From Siphonodentalium dalli (Eukaryota; Mollusca; Scaphopoda; Gadilida; Siphonodentaliidae), in contig CP136064.1 in assembly GCA_032622095.1 (NCBI GenBank), forward strand, positions 37,746,426 to 37,810,425: a stretch of DNA of 64,000 nucleotides, read 5' to 3'. The position numbers were made by a program, and so were the translations under genes. The notes under the pieces were generated by a model that was not told the DNA's origin, searched no databases, and worked only from the letters and a program-made list of their open reading frames with translations. Of the stretch, positions 43,434 through 54,060 are shown one piece after another. The number at the start of each line of letters is the position of its first letter. Positions within the stretch are counted from its first letter, which is position 1.

Positions 43434-43565
43434 GACTATAAAATATATTTACCATGTCACCTCCCGGGCTCCATATGGTCGTGATAGAAGGCACACATGT
43501 CTCTATAGCAGTGCAATGGAACAAATTGTGTCGCTATCTATAGGACTCACAGTGTGCCTGGTCGT

Positions 43566-44257
43566 GATAGAAGGCACAATTCTTCTCAAGACTCACAAAG
43601 GATGACGTGCAAGTCTTTAAAAAAACATATACGCAGTACACAAGTAGTCATAGCATGCCAATGCGAATTAATGTCGTACCCTTCGCTACAATCAAAGTAT
43701 GTATACGGATTCGTGGAGCAGAAAGCAACCAACTCTCGTTTGATGTGTGAACTGGGAGAAAATAATGGCTTTCGAACATGTCTATAAGCATGGATACCAG
43801 ACACCACTTCAGATACAGTCAGTCTGATTCGCTGCTGGAAGCAACACAGTTTGGGAGTCAAATGGCTTCATTCTTCGTCTTGTGCTATCGACACCCAGGT
43901 AAATCATCCTGCAGAATAACATCTGCAAACACTAATCGTTATTACAACTCCTCAGAAATGTTTACCTACACAGAATTGCGGGGCACTTAGTTCTTTTGGT
44001 TCCGATGTTCAAGTTTCTGGGATCATTACCACCGCAAACACCTAGGTTACAAAAATCGTCGAACACTTATCAAAATAAACATCGTGTCAAGACCAAGTTA
44101 TTTTGTGTTTCCCTAGACGATCATAAGTTTCTTGAGATGTCTGATAATTAACCTGCGTTGTCGGTTATAATTGTACGTGATAGTGCATAATATTACGGTC
44201 ATTACGTAGTTCGTGTGCACGCGATCGACTCAAACTGCAAGTGAACGTTCAGGCGAC
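43566..44257. other. No feature recognised
   Basis: Short overlapping frames only. Confidence 0.4.
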
Positions 44258-44430
44258 CACGATTTAATCGTAAGTGGAGGAATCTGGCCCGACAAAATCG
44301 TAGATAGTTTGCTCACACGATTGTCGTCGCAAATTAGGATATCGTGGGTTGTTCGTAAGCCATCGTTAACCACGTGATAGACTACCCTACGATCTTTCCA
44401 TCTACGATGTTTTTGTACGTACAACGATGG
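44258..44430. repeat. Cluster of ACGAT/ATCGT motifs
   Basis: About ten cacgat/atcgt-type motifs in both orientations within ~170 bp (gaccacgatttaatcgtaag, aaaatcgtagat, cacacgattgtcgtcg, atatcgtggg, gccatcgttaac, ctacgatcttt, ctacgatg, caacgatgg). Could be a subterminal motif cluster of an unrecognised element. Confidence 0.5.
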
Positions 44431-44737
44431 ATGTAACCAAACAGTGCTTGGTGTTAATGTTTTCCACTGTAACAGTAATGTTTACATATCAGTTGTTTTG
44501 ACATGCGAAATCTCATTATTTGTGAGTTATTAGTCAATAAAATAAGAACAAAGTCAATCTATTATTCATGTAGTTGATGACAGTTGTTTTACAGACTGCT
44601 ATGTTATATCGCATGAACCCACTTCGAATGAGATATCTCTAAGAATGGACGAAACATCTATATACTGCTTAGTTGACGTTGATCATATGCTCATTGTGAA
44701 CCTATCTGGTGGTCGAAATAGGTTCAATATGAACCTA

Positions 44738-45242
44738 CAGTACCAGTAAAAAGAAGTGGTATATTAAGCGCGCTATTTTCGCGCCCAATATCGCAATAAT
44801 ATTGCAAGTGGAGCGATTATAAGCGTGCCGCTTGTGATATTATTGCAATATTTCGCGCTTAATATCGCAATATTTCTCGCTTAATATTGCGATATCTTGC
44901 CCTCAAAATTGTGATATTTAAATCAAGTTATTGTTCTTCTATATTGTTTATTGCATAAATAGAGATAATGTTTTAGATTTGTATATAATTATAGTTGTAA
45001 ATGCTATATGTACACTATATGTACACTATATATATGCACAGTATTTATCTAATATAAATATAACACTATCGGGTCCGTATGAAATTTAGCGCGCTTGGTA
45101 TCACAATATTTTGCGTTCATCGCAATAATAAGCGCGACAGATTTTGGGTATTGCGCTATAATCGCGCCTTTTTCGAAATTAAGTACGCTCAATATCGCAA
45201 TAAAGGCGCGCCTCAATATACCACTTCTTCCGACCGGTACTG
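44738..45242. mobile_element. TA-flanked MITE with aatatcgcaata motifs (family G)
   Basis: A 505-bp element. Ends CAGTACC...agaagtggtatatt and the complement, each flanked by TA (44736-44737, 45243-45244). Subterminal regions are rich in gcgc and atatcgcaat motifs in both orientations. CAGT + TA suggests Tc1/mariner. No ORF of note. Confidence 0.82.
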
Positions 45243-45427
45243 TATTTCAAAACGAAATAAGTCTTATGTGGCACTATTTGATCAATAGGTTCTATTCAGG
45301 TCCATTTGCCGTTGTCATGTGTTTTCACTGTGGCCCGCGCCATTGAATGGAGTAACGTTTATTCAGAACCAATAATGAACATATGTGTGAATATTTAGGT
45401 TCAATTTGAAACTATTTGCAGGAGAAC

Positions 45428-45665
45428 ATGTTACAGCGACAAGTGTCCATGTTTCTAGACATATCTGAAACACTGACGACGTACATATTACAGCGACAAG
45501 TGTCCATGTTTCTAGACATGTCTGATACACTGACGACGTACATGTTACAGCGACAAGTGTCCATGTTTCTAGACATGTCTGATACACTGACGACGTACAT
45601 GTTACAGCGACAAGTGTCCATGTTTCTAGACATGTCTGAAACACGGACGACGTACATGTTACAAC
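45428..45665 (+). repeat. 57-bp minisatellite, four copies
   Basis: Units start ttacagcgacaagtgtccat at 45431, 45488, 45545 and 45602, with a partial fifth. 57 is a multiple of three, so three frames stay open (MLQRQVSMFLDMSDTLTTY on plus). Each unit holds the near-palindrome catgtttctagacatgtctg. Confidence 0.96.
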
Positions 45666-45732
45666 ATGATATGTTGAACATATACATGTAGCATCGACAA
45701 TCGAAATAGCGGACATAAGGTACATAACTTAA

Positions 45733-45979
45733 CCCATTAATTACGGGAGCTGTGCTGGTGCAGCATTTAAGATCATGTACCGGTGCATACTCTTATATAT
45801 ATGCGAGTCTCCCATATTAGAGAATGCACTGCGTGGCTCACATGATAAAGGTAAATATTGTTAGGCCAATATATTCTCTTATATATATGCGAGTCTCCCA
45901 TATGGTAACTCACATATATAGGAGAATGGATTGGCACAGCGTTTTCGCAATAATTCAGGAAGCTCCAGTCATGGAAGGA
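45733..45979 (+). mobile_element. Family B palindromic MITE, copy 1 (TTAA type)
   Basis: TTAA at 45729-45732 and 45980-45983. The left end CCCATTAATTACGGGAGCTG and the right end ctccagtcatggaaggat are weakly inverted. Two palindromic blocks (tctcttatatatatgcgagt) resemble, at lower identity, the family A core. An older relative of family A. Confidence 0.65.
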
Positions 45980-46105
45980 TTAATATGCATATTCATGGAG
46001 AGTACATCTCATATTGGGATATTAAATACAATAGGGACTAAAAGATATTGTCCATATCCGTTTGTAATTGTTCGAAGAAGATTATCTACGGTATTCGTCT
46101 GAGTG

Positions 46106-46359
46106 CAAGCCTTGAAAATGGGTGTCTGTCATTTGCAGAATGAGGTCCCCAGAGGGTGAATTTAGTGATGCTACCCCGCATAGCGGGCTAGCATCACCAA
46201 ATTCACCCTCTGTGGACCTCATTCTGCTTACACATCAGCAGAATGAGGTTCCAAGAGGGTGAACTTGGTGATGCTAGCCCGCTATGCGGTGTAGCATCAC
46301 TAAATTCACCCTCTGGGGACCTCATTCTGCAAATGACAGACACCCTATTTCAAGGCTTG
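46106..46359. repeat. 254-bp palindrome whose arms are themselves palindromes
   Basis: Arms 46106-46227 and 46238-46359, both 122 bp, about 94% complementary without gaps; loop ttacacatca. Each arm contains a 92-bp inner palindrome (gcagaatgaggt...acctcattctgc) centred on cccgcatagcggg or its complement. Confidence 0.92.
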
Positions 46360-46364
46360 TCTGA

Positions 46365-46912
46365 GTGTGCCAGACGGATCTTTAGAGGTTTCGTTATCGT
46401 ATATCTGTACAACGGAATAGGCGTCCATTGTACCATAAATCTCCGATACAACATCCAGACATATGCAATATGTCATTTATTGAACGAAACAGCGAGCCGT
46501 AAAATAGATCGTGTTTAATTTGCTTACACCTCGAATCCATATCGCTGGGCTCGCTCGGAAACTTCTTCTAACTGCAGCGAGCCCTGGTTCGATAGATCCC
46601 TTCATTTGTGCTTGTTCGTTACCAATTTCAGAGGACACTTGCTAATGCCATATCGAATACCCACTGGATATACATGTATAAAGACACGTATAGCGTGGAT
46701 ACGGGTCTCCTGTATAAAGCTCGCTATAATATACCAAATCCCTATTCATCTTGCAATTGGTTTTTTATTTACGAAGAAGATTATTATCTCTTACAACAGA
46801 GGCAACGGAACGGCAATGTATTTAGCATGTTTTTAGTTTTTTTTTATCATGGGAACTATTTCTAATTGCAACGTTTCCCGCAAGTGAACATGAATTGAAA
46901 CTAGAAGGAAAT
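46365..46912. other. No feature recognised
   Basis: Overlapping 76- and 85-codon plus frames (46606-46865) have no domain. Confidence 0.4.
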
Positions 46913-47265
46913 TTAAAGGGGTACTGTGCACTAAATCCGACCATTTATGGGACCATCTCCTTTTAAACTCAACAGAATATATGCAACAAATGAATGAATT
47001 TGAGCCATGGATGAGTGCAAAATACACTCATGTGCTTTATGAACGATGCAAACAATATGGTAATTATAATGAAAATGAATTTATGGCTGGAGTCATAAAT
47101 TCATTTTCATTATAATTACCATGGTGGTTGTATCGTTCATAGAGCATATGAGTGTATTTTGCACAAATCCATAGCTCAAATTCATTCATTTGTTGCATAT
47201 ATTCTGTTGAGTATAAAAGGAGATGGTCCTATAAAAGGTCGGATTAAGGTACAGTCCCCCTTTAA
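46913..47265. mobile_element. 353-bp foldback MITE (TTAA type)
   Basis: TTAAAGGGG-TACTGT on the left and ACAGTCCCCCTTTAA on the right. Long complementary arms (~170 bp, about 93%) with a small loop at gctggagt. TTAA at both tips suggests a piggyBac-like target. Not closely similar to families A-C. Confidence 0.85.
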
Positions 47266-47602
47266 GGAACCATTATGTCTCCCTCGTGTGACATGGTGTG
47301 TAATCCGATCAACTAAACTGTATATAATGCTTTTAGGAGTCGGGACACAAGTTTTAAGTCAACTTAGCAAAGCCCCTCTCCCACATACAAGTGATACACA
47401 ATTTATATGAGTTACAATTTAGCCTAAAATAAAGTATTCTACAAAGAGGAGAGAATATTAAGTTAGATAGTTGTGGACTGCTATATGGGTAAATTAGTTT
47501 CAGGGAGGCGTCGAGTTTGATTGATCTCACGTCGTCGTGCAGATTTGCACCCCGAGGGTTGGCATGCCCCCATTGTAACATGGGCAGGACTGAAACAAAA
47601 TT
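47266..47602. other. No feature recognised
   Basis: A 75-codon minus frame (47354-47581) overlaps the start of the dispersed repeat below. Confidence 0.4.
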
Positions 47603-47945
47603 TTAAAAGATATGTGAGCGGACGGACAAAGATTCAGCATTCTCAGATGAACAAAGAGGGATAACTCTTGAACGGAACATGCAAACAGCATAACTGAATA
47701 CCCTTTGAAAGCCGTCCTTAAGTCAAACCCCCATGCTAAATTTCAACAAAATCCAATAACCCATGGCTGAGATATGTGAGCGGACGGATGGAAATCCAAC
47801 ATTTTCAGATAAACAAAGAGGGATAACTCTTGGACGGAAAATGTGAAAAGCGTCAATGAATTATCTCGTGAAAGTGTTCATCCATGGTGCCCCAAACCTG
47901 CATACCTAATTTAATCAAGTTCATGCACTGACCCATGGTTGAGAT
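47603..47945 (+). repeat. 162-bp tandem repeat, two copies plus edge
   Basis: tatgtgagcggacgga starts units at 47611 and 47773. Each continues through aacaaagagggataactctt, then ...taagtcaa/ccaaacc, and cccatggctgagat. Diverged by ~20%. The texture (ggataactctt, gagcggacgga) is like dispersed repeats widespread in invertebrate introns. Confidence 0.7.
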
Positions 47946-48572
47946 GTTTTTTTTAACGGGCGCAGAAAAACATCCTTCACCATCACATACGGTTTGCACA
48001 CAACAATTAGGTGCTCACGTACTCCCCATTATGCTAGCGCCCGACATTGATAAGCCCCTTGCTATGTTCTTCATGAGTATCTATGGAATCATCACATTAG
48101 CCTCCACGAATATCCGAGATGAGATTCATATATCTATATAGTCCCATCATCGATGAATACAGGAGCACTATTCAGCATGGGAGTAATTACCTCGCTACAA
48201 TCATAATGAAATCTCAATCTCTCTTGAGTGGGTGCATGACTATACAATAGCTATGAACATGATAGAACTCGTGTTCTGTTCGGGGCTTCAGTCTGCGGCA
48301 ATAACGTTCTTATAAGATACTCGACGACTTTCAATGCAGGTACTTGAAATCATAGTTTGCCATCTACATTGTATATGTGTGTTATGTGTATCCAATGGCT
48401 ACCTTGTTCATATATGCTTTCGAATGATCCCGTTCGAAAACTGACTCCGAGAATCACCGGGCAACGAATATATTCTTCAAATCGAGTTGATGCTTATGCT
48501 ACTCATCCCAGAGTAGTTATCCGATCCATACATGTATGCGTATAGGTAAATAAACGATATAATTCCATACTA
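47946..48572. other. No feature recognised
   Basis: Only short unsupported frames. Confidence 0.4.
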
Positions 48573-48925
48573 ATTTAAAGGAGGGTCGTAAACTGTTATT
48601 ATATTAAACACAAAACGTTGGTAGTCGCGCTCAAATATAAAATTCGAAACAAATAGGCATTTGGCTAGCATGTCACTGTCCCAACATACCATATCTCCGT
48701 GGACAATATATTTGTCTGACTTTAAGAGAAAATTGTTGTCCTCGGAGAGGACCTGTCCATTGCGATACGCTCTATGTGGCAATATTGGCCGTGAACTATT
48801 TGGGATATTCAATTCGATACAAGCCACGTTATTGTCCCAGGATATATTTCCATTGAGTGATACCATATACATGCGAAAACGGAAAGCGGACAAATTAGAT
48901 AAGACGCATGCATATGTTTTTTTTT
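48573..48925 (-). CDS. Candidate exon, Ig-like domain pattern
   Basis: The minus-strand frame is open from a poly-T/A stretch near 48925 to a TAG just below 48573. It begins YACVLSNLSAFRFRMYMVSL, resembling the end of an Ig fold (Y-x-C-x-x-SN). It then reads VACIELNIPNSSRPILPHRA, YRNGQVLSEDNNFLLKS and VHGDMVCWDSDM, which follow the Ig order Cys, RNG hairpin, hydrophobic strand, D-x-V-C. The canonical core Trp is replaced (PHRAYRNG). It ends NIITVYDPPLN, like an Ig linker. Ig proteins of this sort are usually membrane or secreted adhesion molecules. No splice acceptor or signal peptide was found, so it may be a chance frame or a pseudo-exon. Confidence 0.35.
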
Positions 48926-49320
48926 TTTTATGAAATTTTTATTTTGAACTGTTTGTTCTGGCCACGCGTACACAAATATATGAATAGAGTTAAAACTGTA
49001 TCTTAATAATATTATATATTACTTCGACGAGATACATGCAGCACACGTGAAGTATTTCCAAAACAATGCATTGATTCAACGTGTCTTTTATTTTTTATCT
49101 TTCATTCAACCCTTTTGTTCTTCTTTCTTTTACCCCCTCCTCGGCAAGCCGCTCGGCTGAAGTGTTAACAGGTATGTGATAAGCCACTGATACTAAAATG
49201 AGTACACGTACTTGTTAAGTTCTGAGGTACTCGATTACTCACTTTATATAAATTCTTATCACGGATTCATCTTAATTACTGTTGCGAGATATCTTGAACG
49301 GAATCTACATATCAAATGGT
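48926..49320. other. No feature recognised
   Basis: Poly-T runs and pyrimidine-rich DNA; no gene. Confidence 0.4.
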
Positions 49321-49326
49321 TCGTTA

Positions 49327-49640
49327 TTAAAATCGATTCGCTGAAGAAATACCCGAGGCGATCGGGGAGGCTGTCGCGAATGGAATCAGTCTCATTATAG
49401 CGACGATGTCGTGAACGCCGCGGGTTATTGCGAAGCATGGAATCATGCCGGAATTATGCGTCGGCCCGAATAATAGAGAAGGAAGTCTGTTTGAACAACG
49501 AGGCGTCCCAGACAGTACGAGCTTCCATGGACCGCCATTTACAATTCTTCCAGAAGGAGAGAGCGACCCAATCTGTACCAGAACGCACAAATTATACCCC
49601 TTTCTGACTTCGTATAGACTGCAGGGTAACATTATACTAT
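49327..49640. pseudogene. GC-richer segment with open frames on both strands
   Basis: G+C is near 50%, unlike the flanks. The plus frame reads AEEIPEAIGEAVANGISLII, a TGA at about 49402, then IAKHGIMPELCVGPNNREGS, FEQRGVPDSTSFHGPPF and CTRTHKLYPFLTSYRLQG before a donor-like gggtaaca at about 49622. The minus frame is open through the same bases (125 codons to 49704). I favour a decayed exon on the plus strand because its codons look more natural, but strand is uncertain and no family is recognised. Confidence 0.3.
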
Positions 49641-50440
49641 ATATATATTTATATACCGTTCTATATATACCGCGTGTTTTCCCTACAACAACGGCGGAGA
49701 CCACAACTCCTCACAATTGTTGAAAGTTGAATGTTTTGTCTGTTTTTTTTTGTAAAAGATTCACAACAAGTGCTTGTTAGTATGTCACACACATCAGAAG
49801 GTTTGCTGAAAAACTTCGCCTGCTGATTAAGAATGACATCCGATATATTTAACATATTACACGCGAGAAGAATGGCTTTATGAGAAACCGGATCACACCA
49901 TTGCACGAAATAGCGCTTGGACTTTATCACCATTTTCGAACTTATATAACGTACGGAATGATACATGCTTTATTTGACATTTTGTGCGCTGACTACTGGC
50001 AATTCGCAGCACTGTTCGTCCGATCATACTTAAATCAATAAATGCGACGTGAAACTAACAGCTGCTTCTATAAGGCATGCGACGTTTCGCGTAACTATAC
50101 GTTCTTTGCCCGCGTAAGGAAATAGTCCCTGATAAATAACACTCATTGACGTATTTAATGGCGTAAATATTTTTTAAACTGAATCAACAATAGTCACAGA
50201 CATCGATTTAGCGTACGTATAGCGCACGGAATGTAAACATATGACAAGCCGGAAGTCAAAGGTCACGTTTGCGGAACAATTATACATTAGGGTACACCTG
50301 GCACTATATCATGTTACACAATGAGCGTTGTATATCATTATTATAGAATGTGTTTAATGAATGGAATAAGGGTCGAAATATGTAATAAATGTATTTAATC
50401 CAATATAATTGAAATATATCATGTTTGAAATGACACAACT
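49641..50440. other. No feature recognised
   Basis: AT-rich DNA with no supported gene. Confidence 0.4.
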
Positions 50441-50672
50441 TTAATCCTGTTCATACTGAATGGTTTTCCCCATTATAGAACTACACATTGGGTGGTATAT
50501 TATATTTCGAGGGATGTTCACAAAATAAAGGCAGACGGCAGATCATACGTGCAGAAGGATTCATATGCTTTGATGGCAAATGTTCAGATAATAAGTTCAA
50601 AAATCATTGTTGAACTTATCACCTGAACGTTTCCTAATGTAACTACTCGTCGATGAGTATTAGTAAGGGTTA
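50441..50672. mobile_element. Family C foldback, copy at 50.5 kb
   Basis: tttaatcctgttcatactga on the left and gatgagtattagtaagggtt on the right are diverged family C ends. The hairpin aatgttcagataataagttc / gaacttatcacctgaacgtt lies near the right end. The internal tggtatattatattTCG block matches 61,510-61,530. Confidence 0.6.
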
Positions 50673-50823
50673 TATAATTTCCCACTCTCGACATTTTCTA
50701 TTGCCATGTTGGTTTCGTCGCAATATGTGTGATACTTTACATCATGCTATTATGTAATATTCACATCTTTGGACTGCTGTCTCTAAGTTAAATAATAAGA
50801 ACAATGATACACGGCTTCATTAA

Positions 50824-51340
50824 TCCTTTCATGACTGGATTTGCGAAAACCCAGTAAATGCATTATTTTATATATGCGAGTTTCCCATAGGGAGCGTCGA
50901 ATATATAAGACTAGCTGATGTGCCCGACTTCGTCCGGGCTATTTAGGAGCGAACAACATTTAAAAATATTAGGAGAAAGAAAAAAACTGTTGTTCGATAG
51001 GTCAAGAAACATGCGTATATGAGCATATATGAGCGAGGTCAAGGTCAAAGACACGATCGCACATGAAATTTGACCCACCCATGTTGTACCCGGGATCAAA
51101 GTAGGCCCGCATACCAAATTTGAGTCGGATCGGTCGAGCAGTTTTCGAGTCTATAAGACACACACAACCACACACAGAAGTTTCAATATATATATTAGAT
51201 AATGCATTGCCCTAAAAATATTGACATTGACATTGTGAGCCAGTGCATGCTCTTATATATGGGAGACTCGCATATATAAGAGAATGCACTGGCACATGAT
51301 ATTTAATGCTGCACCAGCGCAGCTCCCATCATTACTAGGT
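50824..51340 (-). mobile_element. Family B MITE, copy 2, carrying an insertion
   Basis: TTAA then tcctttcatgactgga on the left; right end gctgcaccagcgcagctccc then aggttgaa. Matches 45733-45979 inverted. The left palindrome is broken after atatataaga at 50910 and resumes as ataatgcattg at 51200. Confidence 0.65.
50911..51199 (+). mobile_element. ~289-bp insertion, dispersed non-autonomous element
   Basis: Begins ctagctgatgtgcccgactt + cgtccgggc and ends ccaaatttgagtcggatcgg + tcgagcagttttcgag, then acacacacaaccacacaca and tatatatattaga. This head and tail are familiar from short dispersed elements in many invertebrate genomes (SINE- or RTE-associated). The exact class is not resolvable here. 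It interrupts the family B palindrome precisely. Confidence 0.6.
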
Positions 51341-52485
51341 TGAACTTTCTCTTCTAACTCTGATTTTATGAGGAAAAAAATTATCATCGTCGTGTGAGGG
51401 ATATTAAACAGTCACCGAGGCTGGATTGGCTCACTGCTCTATCTCTGGTTTAAACAAGAGCCTAATATTGATGTTCTGTCAGATCTGGTCGATACAGTGT
51501 GCCTTTTGGCGTCCGTTACACGTTTTCATCATTTATTCATCATCGCGAGTTCGATTCGAATTGCTTCCGTCCACAAACATGATCAGCCGATTTTAAAAAC
51601 TGATTTCATGTTGAGAATCGTCTTTGGTGCTGAGAAGCTTTATCAACGTTGAGTTATACCCCAATCCATCATTATTGCCCAATACCCCCTACAGTTTCTC
51701 GTTGCTTGTAAAGATGTATTCGCAATTCATGATCTCCAGTTTTAACAGAAAGTGTTTATTGTTTTGTTTATAAAATCTAACTTTACATTCACGTTTGCCT
51801 CACCCATATGTACGCATCGTCAATTTGCAAATCCTCCTCACTATTTCGAATATTAGCGGAGATCATTGTATTGCTTCATATAACCAGTTAGCTCCCCAGA
51901 ACCTGCAAATTGGATATTCGATATATCACACCTCTACACACGAAGAGCGGAAACAGGTGCTGTTCTGAATTATCGCATACAACAATCACCATCGCAGGTG
52001 GTATCATACCGATAGTTGTGGCTCTTGGTTTCCTCATGAACATGTATCTCGCACATGCAGAAAATGTTATAGCAGTTTATTCCAACCCGTTGACGTGAGG
52101 CACATCTATCCAACGGAATCCCAGCCATATTGAATACATAGTTTTGTATGCCACAAGTGGAATACAAGCAGGAACTATTTCTAGTTGACGTCGTTGCCAA
52201 GGGCGATGACGTACGTAGGCATACATAACGTCAACGATCCGCTTCGGTGATACACAGATAATTACCGTGTTTTTTTTCCACCAGACTAAACGGCCCACTT
52301 AATATTCGAACCCTCAGATCACATTATATCAAATATATGCCATATCATGTACCATTTGAAAGAGGAAGCTCCAAAACATTGTATTTTCAACTTATTCGAT
52401 GTAATATACTGTGAACATGTTGTTCTTGTTGAGAAACTGACGTGTGTTCTGTGCTCAAATTTCTGCACAAAGTATATTATTACCA
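51341..52485. other. No feature recognised
   Basis: No supported gene. Frames of 60-76 codons on both strands overlap at 51910-52298. Confidence 0.4.
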
Positions 52486-52487
52486 AT

Positions 52488-52540
52488 GGAAGGGGAATAA
52501 CTATATATTTAGATATAGAGTTATTCCTCTTCCATTGAAA
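52488..52540. repeat. Short hairpin
   Basis: caatggaaggggaataact and agttattcctcttccattg surround a 13-nt AT-rich centre. Confidence 0.85.
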
Positions 52541-52544
52541 GTAA

Positions 52545-53393
52545 ACTTTATTTTGAATTATATTGCATTCTGGGAGCCATAATGGGGAAATGTTTTTTTA
52601 TGATTTCAGCTATTTTCTATTGCTCTAGACACGATGTTCCAAGTGGTGATAACTTATAGTATTGTAATCATATGTTATGGCATATATTGTTATTAAAACC
52701 GTATATCAAGACACTATATACAAAAAATAATCGGTGACTCGAAAATTAAATTGGCCTTTTAACAACAACATTTAGTTACAGTAGCAATCGAGGTCACAGT
52801 CAGGTATTAAACTATTACGACACACACGGGTGTGGAATAGATGTAGCACACAACTTGTATCAAAATATTGGATCATTTAACGAACTCGTTCCGCTTTCGT
52901 GAAAAATATCCTTGCGCCGTCCGCAAATCATTCGATAAAAGATTCTCGATTAAGATGCACGCTGTGTTCTGTCTATATTGTCGATATATTCTACAATATT
53001 TTAATATTATAAGAATATTCCGTCGTAACTTCCGACGAAGAATTATTTACTGATTACTAAAGTTCAATGAACATCCACTGGTAATGGAATGTGAAATCCA
53101 ATATGTTATCGGGACGATGGGAGTGGGTATCTCCCCACAGACGTGGCTTTTCGCTGAGGTTTAGTAATTTTCTGGAGTGGCTTCATTCGACGGATATTTT
53201 AATCGGGCCTGTGGTGACGGGCCCCAAATATCGTACACATTCAATCTATATGATGGCGGATATACAGGGAGGGACGTACTCTACACTCTAATTGTCATAA
53301 TTTCAGTAGAAGTGAATAGAGGGAACATGTTAAGCCTGTGGATATTGTTCACGTCACGCTGCCTCGTGAGCATACATGTATAAGATTATTTAA
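52545..53393. other. No feature recognised
   Basis: AT-rich. Overlapping 61-68 codon frames without domains. Confidence 0.4.
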
Positions 53394-53788
53394 CCCTTTA
53401 CCCAACAGAACGGCCCTGTGCCAATGCATTCTCTTATATATGCGAGTCGACCATAGGTCGCCTCGCATATATAAGAGAATGCATTGGCTTAACACATTAA
53501 AAATTATAAAATTGTTAAAGAATGTAAGATAAAATGGTAAAAAGTGTTAAAAAAAGATTTTTTTAGGCCAATGCATTCTCTTATATATGCGAGGCGACCT
53601 ATGGTCGACTCGCACATATAAGAGAATGCATTGGCAGGCACAGGGCATAACTGTAACCATCACAATGTGGTCAATGAGCCGGTTCCAATGATATCCATAT
53701 TTGTATGGTTTTATTGAGACAGACCCAAGATAATTTAGGCTGTTGCAGCTTTATTTGGCCGTTTTTGGCCGGTTTGTTGGGTAAAGGG
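53394..53788 (+). mobile_element. Family A MITE, copy 6
   Basis: TTAA at 53390-53393 and 53789-53792; CCCTTTACCCAACA ends. Short left arm, long right arm. A duplicated ggca after the second palindrome (ggcaggcacaggg) and one change (cgcacatataag) distinguish this copy. Confidence 0.93.
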
Positions 53789-53799
53789 TTAAACACGAC

Positions 53800-54060
53800 A
53801 AACGATGACTGAGATACAGAGATCCAAAGTTGGCGCAGATTCATTATCATTTCGTGCTAAGCCTTCGGGGCCATGCCATAACTTTTCCGTAATTGTAGGA
53901 ACAAAACCGGTTCCATATGGATATAACTTCTCCAATGGTGGTTCATGCGCATAACAAACATCATTGAACTCTGACCCATGGTGACTGAGGTGGAGAGTTC
54001 TAAAGTTATTACGGACGGCCGTACGCACGGGCGAAACTCATATCCACCAACATCATTTGC
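53800..54060 (+). repeat. Dispersed intron-type repeat fragment
   Basis: taattgtaggaacaaaaccg + gttccatatggatataactt, then ctgacccatggtgactgagg + tggagagttctaaagttatt + acggacggccgtacgcacg. This succession has the style of repeats dispersed in invertebrate introns and shares cccatgg...gag..gg.cgga texture with 47603-47945. Minus-strand frames here (53789-54198) are therefore discounted. Confidence 0.45.

Larger units (their letters stand above)
42088..43565. mobile_element. Foldback element with 21-bp-phased palindrome arrays
   Basis: Inverted arms 42159-42314 and 43298-43476 share atggagcccgggaggtgaca and tggtaaatatattta, then carry arrays of CGTGCGCACG palindromes. Outside the arms a ~72-bp sequence (gtctctata.ca.tgcaatgg...gcctggtcgt) lies in direct orientation at 42088-42159 and 43498-43565, about 80% identical. 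Inverted arms built of short tandem subrepeats are the hallmark of FB/Galileo foldback transposons. The long direct flanks are atypical. The interior (42350-43280) includes a diverged tandem duplication (42535-42720 and 42885-43045, sharing cgcaacgatcca and cagtccggaactg). Confidence 0.75.

Noticed and set aside
45363-45725. Repetitive Cys/Thr-rich minus frames and Met-Leu-Gln plus frame
   Set aside because: 57-bp repeat is divisible by three, so several frames stay open by construction.
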